This document shows positions 54,721-64,000 of a stretch of 64,000 bases of DNA, piece by piece. How positions within the stretch are numbered: position 1 is the first letter of the stretch; each line of letters starts with the position of its first letter. The DNA is taken from positions 20,336,001 to 20,400,000 of the forward strand of contig OX419760.1 of the NCBI GenBank assembly GCA_948567375.1. Direction: 5' to 3'. Made by a program: the position numbers and the translations under genes. Under the pieces are notes generated by a model. It had not been told where the DNA came from and searched no databases. It was given only the letters and a program-made list of their open reading frames with translations. This DNA comes from Lunularia cruciata. Its lineage: Eukaryota; Streptophyta; Marchantiopsida; Lunulariales; Lunulariaceae.

Positions 54721-57329
54721 GATGCAAAGTAGGTTAAAACCAAGGAATCCACTCTACCGTAAGGTAAACTTAAACCTTGATGAGGTCATCCCATCATTCC
54801 TTTTATCACTCGCGGTCGCTTTTTCTTGACCGAAAACCCACCCATATCACCGTCATAGATTCCGATGGACGGAATGATATTTTAACACTTGTTCAACTCG
54901 GTCCCGCAATGTACACTCATGTAACACTTTTTTCATGAATGTTACCAGAATTCAGGATGTGCTGGCGCTTGCACTGAGTTTCACAAGGACGATATTCCGC
55001 GTCTCCCGACCAATATTCGTGCTTGACGATAGAGAGTAGCGAGTGGAACGAGTTGTAGGATGAGTGAGCTCCATGGTAAACAATCAATTAGGACACTAGA
55101 GGAAGATCTGGTTTACAATTTTTCACCCTCCTCGTTGCTGGATGGATCTACCATGCAGTATAAGTTAGACTATGGTTAGTGCAATTTATATACGAAGTTA
55201 TCAACCAAACTAGAAAGCACAAACAACTATAGACACGAGACGCAGAACTTCATATTTCATTTGGTTCATTTTTGTCGGTGTCCGAGTTCTGGTCATAAGA
55301 AACGCGTGGTGTAGTGACACAGTTAAGCAGGACTGGGCAGCTAACAGGTCTTTCCCAATAGTCATTGGGTTTCATAGCAGTCCTTGAGTCTGGCGTTCAT
55401 TTGTGGCTGAGTTAAAAGTAACTAGTAACTATTTGCCGTTGGAGAGAGTTACTTTCCATCGTCACAGCAGCGACCGTTGTGACGATGTTACAGCCTTTGA
55501 GTTGGATTGCGTATTGCTATTGTTCTGGTTAATAGAATTATGGAAAAGAATATGGAGTAGAAGTTCACCGTGGGGTCCGGTAAACTGGTTCCTGCACGGA
55601 TTTTAAATTTAATTACCCGATATAGAGGATATTAATATCTGATGGATGGTACGCAATGAGGACACATACAATTATAATGTTTAGAAACCTGCTATAAGAA
55701 TTAGAATCAAGAGAAAAATTACAAAGTACCCAAAGTTTGACATTAGACTTCATCGTACCTTCAGTTGAGTTGGTGGAAAGACTTAAGAATATTTCTTGAT
55801 GTGTTGTTATGGTATGTCAATCCTACTTGGCACCAAATATATAATGTATAAATGCTCTGAATTGAAGAAGTAAGAATCTGTTCAAACTCTTCACTTGAGG
55901 ATACGCAAAAGGATGAGAGAGCGAGGAGAAATTCTGGAATTCCAGCGAGCACATTCGTCTATACCACATGAGTGAACAGCTTGTTCTCTTTGTTTCTTTA
56001 TTCCAGTTCCCTTGGTATCTAAATTGAAGGCTGCAAGAGAATCTAATAGAAAGATATGAATACATTTAGGTTTTTTAGGGTTTGGAGTGATTAATCTGTG
56101 ATGAGAGTGATGGGTCAAGAATTTTCAGTTTTATTTGCTCGGTTTTCATATTCTAGTTCCACTAGAATTTAGTTTGAAAATTATGAAAGTTACTTTATAC
56201 TCATGGGAGGTGGGATATGAGTGGGTTATGGTTTTGTAGGTATAGGGAGCAACAAAGAGGGGCATTATGTATTATTATTATGATTCTTGTGCTAGCTATG
56301 GCTTCACTTCCACATGTGAGGCCATCTAGAGCGGCTCAAGATACATTGTATCCAATTTGTTAGTGATTCTTTACCTCGTAAAGGGTAAACACTCATATGG
56401 GAAAGATCCACAAGGAATATGATTGGATCACTTGTGATGTTCATATGAGACAAGCAACCACATCAAGATTTTTTACAATTGAAATTACACATGCTTTATC
56501 CATCCCTTCATTAATCATCTCGTGATCATTGATCAAGTCTTGAGAGTGGTTAGCATCTCATACGGGTTGTATTTTGGGTCTGTTTGAGACTAGTTTCCTT
56601 GTTCATGTCTATTCCATAATTTTCCTTGTATATTCCATGATGAGGCTAAACAGGTTTTTTGCTTATCACTTGATCAATTGGCTTGTGATTCTATGGATAC
56701 GTTAGCATAGTTCTTATTCTTCTTACTCCTGTGATGATGTCTTTGGTATACTAGAGGGTAGTGAGGGGTAGAGAGAAGCGGCTACTAGATTTTGAGCAAG
56801 GGATTGAGATATCCTACAAGAGGAGTCTATACGGGTTGCACATCATAGGAGATATGTTAAGCCACAAGATATTACAAATTCCACTTGATACAACGGTGTA
56901 GGATATTGGTTCAAGCATGAAAGTATAGTATAGTAGCACAAGCCCCACATCCTTTGTCTATCCTAGTCCTATTGATGAGACTATCTCTTCCTTATGCTTA
57001 TTTCATCCTTTTGGAGAGGAGGGAGTACCATTAGAGGTCTTAGACTTTTAGCTTCAGTAGCTTTATATCTTGATAGATCACGTTTTGTTCATTGTTCATT
57101 TTTTTGCAAGTGTTGTGCAATGTCCCATGCCTCTCCTTAAGAGACTTCTCAAGGATGGCATATGAGCATCTTAGTGATTGTTTCCAACCAAATAATTCAA
57201 ACCAAATAATAACCAAGCTATTTCAAGTGGCTACAACAATAGCAAGGGGAGAGATTCCTACATTAGTTACTCAAATGTAAGGTGTTAGTTGACTTCTCAT
57301 GATGGAGAAAGGCATGGGGAGCATTAGAC

Positions 57330-57778
57330 TAATTTTGGCTGCAATGTCTCCTTAGAACTCCAATGGAACATCCAAGGTGGATAGAAAAATCCCACTTGCA
57401 CTCCAAATTTGAGTGATCTCTTTTGGTATTGGAATACCTTATGCATGGGCATTCCCCTCCAATAAGCCACCAAGCCAAGTAACAGAACCATTGAAAGCTG
57501 AAATTGATGCCATGTCTTTGATTGTAGTGACCCAAGACTGCCACCACTAAAGAGAATTGGTAGACAACATACCTATCCCTCACTTAATTGAGTATACCCC
57601 TTCTGCTCAACCTTGGTCCCTAGCCCTAATAGTGCCGATGACGGCACATCCGACGGTATAGCCCTACCATGAAATTGCATTGCCAACAATTAGTCCATGA
57701 GAAACTAAAAAAATACCTATGACTACCAACACTACTATTCCAACGTCCAAGCAAACTAGCCTTGGTGCTACAAATGTT
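57330..57778 (-). repeat. Dispersed repeat shared with 15.6 kb and 26.0 kb
   Basis: 57,350-57,570 matches 15,630-15,880, and 57,600-57,778 matches 25,960-26,160. Both are probably parts of one old LTR-type element, here brought together. No intact frame. Confidence 0.6.
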
Positions 57779-58084
57779 GTGACAAACCAGATGCACCTCT
57801 TCTTGAGTACAACCCTCTTTTCCATCCCTAGTCCCTCCAAATTTGTGAGCCAAATCTCACCAAAATGCTTCTTGGTTTTGCACCTTAATGTCCCCACTTG
57901 TATGCTTGCAAACTTTGAGGATCACTGAACTCTCAAAGAATCATAGATAAAGTCACACACTATAGCCTTGTTTTCATCCTTCTCTATTTGTGGCAATCCT
58001 AAAATCCTTGATTTCTTCATTTTAACAAGTTGGTTCTGTTCTCCAACATGCTCCTACAAGTAAGAGATTTGAACCACCTTAGTA
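57779..58084 (-). pseudogene. Old LINE ORF1, C-terminal half (split)
   Basis: Minus-strand ORF1 RRM-like half, from about TKVVQISYL to the VLKKRCIWF region. It is interrupted on its upstream side by the LINE at 58,085; the upstream half is at 61,662-62,045. Multiple shifts. Confidence 0.8.
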
Positions 58085-58177
58085 ACAATGAAACAATGAA
58101 ACAATGAAATATAAAGCCCAGAAGACCCAAAGAGTCAAAAGGCTGGAAACACAATACAAAACACATGAAATGTGAAC

Positions 58178-61100
58178 CTAGAGCATTTTACCAATCTATA
58201 ACAAATTGGTCTGATGTAAACTAATCTCTATCATATACTTCCCTAACGCTAAAGCTTCAATTTGTAAGAGTAGAGAAATCACTACAAGTAATCTGATGTC
58301 TAACTCTAATCTGCATGTAACAAGGGCAATCAACAAACATATGGTGCTCATCCTCAACTTTGTTCATAGTACACAATTTGCAAAGTTGCATGGAGTTCTC
58401 TATCTGCTGCCAACATCCTTGTTCTACTTCTAGTCTATGAGAACTAGTTCTATACTGAGCAATAACATGTCTAAGTGCAGTAGAAATCTTAGCCAATAGA
58501 TAATTTTGCTCACAATACACCAACATAGGATTTACAAAATGCTGGTAGAACACAATCTTGGTACTAGGTTGCTACCATAAGCAAAGTAAGAATTACTCCT
58601 TGATCACTTCTTGTAGTGCAATGGGCTCCAATTTCCAATGTCGCTCACAAACATTCCACCTTGTGGTCCATGCAAACAGATCTGTATACAAACTAATAGA
58701 TAGAGTGGAAAAATAAGCTTGGTTGGGAAGTCTCTCATGCTCCATTGACCTCACCTTTGTGGCATATATGAGAGCTAAGAACAAAGTTTCAGCCTCAAGA
58801 GGCAAAACCCTGTTTCAGCAAGTAGCAATACATAAGGAGTTTGAGTCCTCACCCCAAGTTCATCACACAAAACCAATTTTTGAACTTTCTCCACCTTTTT
58901 CCACCATGTCTTCTTAGTACTTAGACCCTAAATCTGAGCACCATAAAAATCCACCGGCTGCACAAGAGATCTGAACAGCACCTTCTTCAACTCCCAAGTG
59001 GTAAGATGAGAAAGTCTAGAGCGATTCATGAGTGAATACAAAGCTCTAAACCCTGCATTGATTCTCATCTTCACACAAGTAGACCAACTATAGTCATGAG
59101 AAAACTCAAGGCCCAAGTAGTTATAGGAAGAAACCTGCTTCAATTGTTGTCCATCAGAAAAGAAAGGTGTGACACCTCTAGAACCCCACCACAATCACCT
59201 TGGACTTGTCAAGGTTCACCTCTATCTTTGTTTGATTGCAAAAGCAAAGAAGAGAATCCAACAACTTCTGTAAACTCTGTGGATTTGTGGAGAGAAGCAC
59301 TACATCATCTGCATAAAGGAGTGCATGTACATCAAAGAGCCAACCTGTACACCAGTAGCTCCAGCTTCCATGAGTAGTCTCTCTAGACCATCAATGAAGA
59401 TTCCAAACAAATTTGGAGATAAAGAGCAGCCTTGAATCATACCCATTGTGCTAAGGACATCTTGAGAGCTCAAAGATGAAAGTCTCACAACTACTTTCTC
59501 ATAGAGTCTAGAGATAGCACCAATCAGATCAGCTGAAACACCAACTTCAATGAGTCTCTCACTTAGAGATTTCCTAAGGACCTTATCAAAGGCCTTCCTG
59601 AAATCAATAAATGCAACATAGAGAGCTCTCCCAACACCTTTAGATTGCCACCACAAAACATGGAGTACCAAATAGGTGATCCAAAGTACTAAAGCCTGAT
59701 CTAAAACCAGCTTGGCACTTAGCTCCAACTTTGTACTTTTCAGCCCAAGTACTCAACCTAGACTCAAAAATTTGACCATATAATGTGGCAAAGATACAGC
59801 CAACTAGTATGGTATGGTAATTGGTGACAACATCTCTCTGGCCAGACTTTCAAATAGGAACTACCTTCTTGAAGCACCATCTATCAAGAAAGCCACACTT
59901 GATTGCCTCATTCAAATGAGAAGTGAGTACTGAAATCATATGGCTACCGCCCCACTTCAAAAGTTCAACACATAGTCCATCAAGGTCTTCAGCCTTACCA
60001 TTGGCCAACTTCTTCAGTTGGTACTTGACATCAGCTTCAGAGATAATGAGAGCAGATCCAAGGCAAGGTGCCAGGCTTGGAACATCAGGGAAAAAGTACA
60101 GATCTTTCACATAGTCACAAAGCTCATTTAGGTCTAGCAATGGAGATGGGGATCTGATGGTTACCTTCTTCCAAAAAGCCTTTGGATTGCTCCTCAGTTC
60201 AGTGCTCAACTCAACCCCCTTGAGTCTCAAAAATGCCCACTTTTTTTACTTCACCAATTTTCTGTACAAAACAAAGGCCTGATTTTGTGCAATCCGATCA
60301 AGAGACCTATCCATAGCTTTGATCCTTGCCATTTTGCAATCAGCATCATACCACTTATTGCAAGGGAGACCAAGTCTCTTCTTGTGAGAACCTCTTGGAA
60401 ACAAAGTACAACGATGTAGATGTAGATGTTGATGTAGATTGAAGAAGTTCAACCAAATGATCACTACGTTGTTGAAAATCAAAACTCCACTCCATAGAAC
60501 TCAATTTCTCTTGGATAGCTTGTTGGTACAAATCTCTCTTGTGAAAATCTAGATAAATTTTCCCTCTAAAGGCATGGTAAATAGGAAATGTGGTTCTATT
60601 GAGGCAAGGAAGAAGGATGGTACAAGATAGAGGTGCATGGTCAGATTTTGGTAGAGGATCTAAAACAGCAAAATCTGAGACAAGGTGGATATCATTAGCT
60701 GAAGTGAGCATATAATCTATGGTGCTTTATCCACCTGAGGCAAAGCATGTGCTTTTACAAGTTTCTGTAAATTGAGAAAGGTTATTCAAGATCTTCAAGT
60801 TACAATTGGTACCAAAGCTCAAAAAGTGCTCACTCATGGGGTTTGACATAAGATCTTTGGAAGAGCGGGACCAAGCACTACAATGGTCTATCAAGCTATG
60901 GAAAGGATCATTCTCAAGGTCACTCAACTCAGGGATCTGAGAGGCTTGGATCCTAGCATTGAAATCACCAAGAACAAGTACTGCACCTTTACTTTGAAAC
61001 TCCAACACATCCTTTGTCAAGGAGTGGAAAGGCTGCATGATGTTGAGAACTCCACTTGAATAGATTGGTGATGTCAACAGGGCAAAGTAACAAACAGCAA

Positions 61101-61428
61101 GGAAGCAAGGTGTGGCATCTCCTCCAATCCTCAGCCATTGGTATTATCCACTTGAATTTTGACCTATCAAAGAGACTGATTTCTCAAAGCCAAATCTGAC
61201 ATAAGTAGCAATACTTCCAAAGCCCCTTCCTTTGTGTTGCCTCCGCTTGTTCCAGGTTGAACCAGAAAGAGTGAATCCTTCAATGTCTTGAATGGTGTTT
61301 CCTTCATGTCCCCATGTCTCCACAAGATTGATCAAATCAGCATCGTCCCACAAAGGCTTAGCGTTGGAGTACTTGGTATGTGTGAGACCATGGACATTCC
61401 AAAACAACACTCTAAGGGTCTGGAATTG
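58178..61428 (-). pseudogene. LINE ORF2, all domains present, frameshifted
   Basis: All domains can be followed. Endonuclease: FWNVHG, VETWG, LGDFNARI and SDHAPLS in three open pieces 61,410-61,144, 61,077-60,727 and 60,711-60,355. RT: 60,230-59,850 and 59,728-59,300, with FIDFRKAFDKV. C-terminal region: 59,194-58,928, 58,805-58,593 and 58,553-58,257, with the CKLC...H...C knuckle. A short CATCTACATC-type repeat expansion near 60,420 and one-base shifts at 59,335 and 59,190 are copy-specific. The YADD codons are disturbed by the shift near 59,335. Confidence 0.9.
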
Positions 61429-61629
61429 CTATGCAGTAGCTGAAAATTTCTTTTGAGTAATCACAGCTCTATTATCTCTCAAGAATGTAACAAAACCTGC
61501 TTGTTGAGCCTCCTTCACTTTTGCTAATTCTCTCTTCTTTGCTTGCCATTGGAGAGATGTGAGATCCGGGTCCAACCAGATGCGCTGCCCCTTGAGTATA
61601 GCCTTGTTTTCCATCACTGAATTCCTCTA
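61429..61629 (-). pseudogene. LINE ORF1 C-terminal end
   Basis: Last ~66 codons of ORF1 (NKAILKGQRIWLDPDLT... FLRDNRAVITQKK) ending at the amber codon 61,431-61,429. The next codons on the minus strand are CAA TTC CAG, the start of ORF2. Confidence 0.85.
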
Positions 61630-61661
61630 AGCTATAGTATAGTATAGTATAGTAGCTATAG
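61630..61661. repeat. TATAG microsatellite at a LINE junction
   Basis: GCTATAGTATAGTATAGTAT followed by AGTAGCTATAG, four to five units. It sits exactly between the 5' end of the inserted LINE and the older ORF1, and is not found in any LINE copy. Confidence 0.85.
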
Positions 61662-62160
61662 CATATGATTTCATCTTCATTTCCAATGTGTCCACAATCT
61701 TTTGGAGCCCTCTACTTTGTGTAGCAATGTTGGTGGCTTGTGCCCCATAGAAGCAACCTTTTGAATGGCCTCAATCATCTCCTTAGTTGATGTTAATAGT
61801 GAGATAGTACTCTTCTTGAGGTCCTAAATCTCTTGGTTAACAAAGTTCAAGGATTCTTTCACATAGGTGATCTCAATCATTATTATTTCCATGTCAACCA
61901 TGAGAGTACTTATGCACTAGGACATAGGTGCAAAGGAGCTTCTAAGCTTGTTGTAAAATTCATTGGCTTTTGTATACATTTAAGCTGATTGTTATTGCTT
62001 CATGGCTATATCAACAATATCTGTCACCATCTTGAAATCCTCCATTGTGCCGATCACTAATTACTCAGTATGAATCTAGAAGTTTTTATTCCAACACCAA
62101 AAATTCAAGATTATTATTCAAAGCTTCTATTATACACCTCTTAGCACTTCTAGCTAGGTT
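61662..62160 (-). mobile_element. Old LINE: ORF1 N-terminal half and leader
   Basis: Minus strand. ORF1 ATG is at about 62,045-62,043 (MEDFKMVTDIVDIAMK, then stop). The coiled coil extends leftward to KSYAIAT at 61,662. The TTTTGGTGTTGG leader lies at about 62,096, and some 5' UTR sequence continues to about 62,160. Its downstream half is at 57,779-58,084. Confidence 0.8.
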
Positions 62161-64000
62161 TTAGACAAAAGACCTTGAGAAGCTAGTTTAGGATATAATG
62201 TTATGACTAGTTTCAAATAGCTAGTCAAATAATTGAGTTTAGTTCTTATGGTTTTTCCCCAATAAGCAGATTTTCATTTTAATTTTTAAAATTTAATCTA
62301 CCAAATCTTTTGAGATGAAGAACAAAGAAATTTCAACTTTTCATTTAAATGTAAGGTGGAATATTTTTCTTGTAGATACTTATATTTCAACCACATTGAC
62401 CATGGGTAGAATGAAGAGCACAAGCTTGCAAGCCAAAAAAAAAGTACCAAGAAGAAAATGGTTAAGAGAGTGAACTAATTTATACTACTCCATTTTTCAC
62501 AAAATAGCTTCTTAGCAATATCCTAAGTCTCATTATAGAAGAAAAATTAGATAGAAAGATATACTCAATGTCAAGCATAAACCAAACAAGAAAATGCTAA
62601 ATTTTAATTTGAATAAAAAATGAAGCTGCACTTATATAAATAAATATAAATTAATTAAAAGTGGAATTTTAAAGAAAATAGAAAAACATAGTACCGCAAT
62701 AAAGCAAAAAGGTTTAAATATAAGGAGAAATATATAAGTTGATTCAATTGATCAAATACTTAAAAAGATAACAAATAGTTTATATCAATCATGGGAACAA
62801 AATAAAGGAGAAAATAAAGAAAGGAATCAAAAGTAGAAGTGAGGTCTTAGATCAAACTAACTCTACATAAATGAAAAAGCCTAAAGCTTAAATAGGAGTT
62901 TTTAAAATATCAATAGTGAAACTTGAATCAAACTTTAAGATTGATTAATTGATGTAAGATTGATGTATGACTCATGCAAACAAGTTACCAAGTATCCTCA
63001 AGGGACCTTTTCTTCTAAAGAAGATAGAATCCACATAAGAGATTGAGCATAATAGCAACAAATCAGAGCTTAAACCCTCATTTATTTTATACAAATATGT
63101 CAAAAATTGATTTATGATTTATTGATATTTTATAGATTCTTGCATTGGTTTTTACTAGAGTATTGGTTACATGGTAGGATATATAATATAATTTCATATA
63201 ATGGACTTAAACAAAAGTAGATTTTCATACCTATAGGAGTTAGAGATATTTTGATTTCTTTTGCAGAGCTTTTCTAACATATATTATGGAAAATCATAGC
63301 AAAGAATAATCATTCCACTAGTTTGTGTTTGAAAATTTCATTCTATATTTCTTAAGTTCACAACATTTGCAGTATATACATAGCTTTAAAGAGTTTTAAA
63401 ATATGCTTCAAAAATCATCATTTTAGATAATATCTATTTCCAAAGTAGCCAAAAAGTTTCCTTAAAGGACATGAATGGTTAAGTTATATTTGTATAAGTC
63501 TTTCAGTAAAAAGTGGGTTCAATGGATATTTTTTTGTCAACCATTATGTGATCTATAGGAAATTGCTATTTCCATCCAAATTTTGCTATTGAAAGTGATT
63601 AAGGTATACTTGTATAAGTATTCAATAATATGTGGGTCCAATGGCTATCATTTTGTCAACCACAATATGATATATTTAGGGATATGCTACTGCAACCCAT
63701 GACATGACTAAGATGATGTGCTCCTATCCTTTGCAACCCTGACCGCCAAACCATAGTCAACCTTGGGATTGTGCTACAATACTTTGAGTTAACAGGTTTA
63801 GATATGCAAAATAAGAGGACGATCATATCCCCTTCATTGTGAATTTTTCAGTGCACTTTTATCATGCCAAAAGAAGTGTGGGAATGGAGTGCCACATCAC
63901 TTTGGCCATGTAATGGGTGGCAATAAAAACAAATCTGGGTGGAAATACAAATTTTCTAAAGATATCACATTATGGTTGACAAAAGAAAAGGCATAATAAT
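62161..64000. other. AT-rich DNA without recognisable gene
   Basis: No frame above 60 codons and no LINE similarity. A ~120-bp imperfect tandem duplication lies at about 63,480-63,681 (GTCAACCA...ATATGAT phrases). Confidence 0.6.

Larger units (their letters stand above)
53084..57329. other. Unassigned DNA between LINE clusters
   Basis: No gene recognised. The longest frames (80 codons near 54,084-54,326 and 54,318-54,560) show no family signature. Includes a TA microsatellite, an LTR-like promoter segment and a 26-bp tandem duplication, listed separately. Confidence 0.5.
58085..61629 (-). mobile_element. LINE copy, ORF1 end plus whole ORF2, nested
   Basis: Minus strand. Octamer tail at 58,085 (three CAATGAAA units); 5' truncation in ORF1 at about 61,629. 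It inserted into an older ORF1 of the same family lying in the same direction, at the codons for A-T-K (GCTACTAAG). Confidence 0.93.

Noticed and set aside
62161-64000. Hidden genes in the last 1.8 kb
   Set aside because: Very AT-rich, frequent stops in every frame, and no motif.

Overview
The window looks like a transposon-rich plant nuclear genome. Plant features are an interstitial TTTAGGG tract near 35.3 kb, an RNA polymerase I subunit gene split by five GT-AG introns, part of the spliceosomal helicase gene aquarius, and a gag-like fragment of an LTR retrotransposon. I cannot name the species. The repeat load would suit a large-genome plant such as a gymnosperm, fern or bryophyte, but that is a guess. 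There are no bacterial operons, CRISPR arrays or rRNA genes, and I recognised no tRNA.

About half of the window is one family of non-LTR retrotransposon (LINE), present as roughly 20 full-length, 5'-truncated, inverted and nested copies. The most complete copy is at about 17,150-22,803 (+). Its layout is a 5' UTR of about eight diverged ~180-bp monomers, then ORF1 (279 codons; coiled coil followed by an L1-ORF1p-like RNA-binding region), then an in-frame TAG. ORF2 follows directly (about 1,077 aa; endonuclease, reverse transcriptase, C-terminal zinc knuckle). The 3' end has two stem-loops around the ORF2 stop codon and a tail of 7-8-bp repeats (TTCATTG or TTTCATTG) instead of poly(A). ORF2 has no AUG before its endonuclease domain and lies in the same frame as ORF1, beginning TAG-CAA-TTC. 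This suggests that ORF1-ORF2 is made by amber stop readthrough. Every copy seen has inactivating lesions.

Layout. 1-14,633: dense cluster of LINE copies in both orientations, some inserted in others. 14,634-17,149: degenerate retroelement-like DNA, minus strand. 17,150-22,803: the near-complete LINE. 22,804-26,165: minus-strand gag-like LTR-retrotransposon remains. 26,166-29,170: AT-rich DNA with small tandem duplications. 29,170-36,840: gene island with an intact six-exon RPA43 gene (minus) head to head with a frameshifted 5' fragment of aquarius (plus), plus one 110-bp LINE 3' end. 37,051-41,268: LINE with ORF1 and ORF2. 42,318-53,083: older, highly scrambled LINE cluster. 53,084-57,329: unassigned DNA with an LTR-like promoter. 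57,330-62,160: a nearly ORF2-complete minus-strand LINE inserted into an older ORF1. 62,161-64,000: AT-rich, no gene seen.

The only host gene that appears functional is RPA43. The main item of possible novelty is the LINE family: predicted readthrough expression, a monomeric 5' UTR, 3' hairpins with a short-repeat tail, and a tendency to sit inside or next to its own copies.
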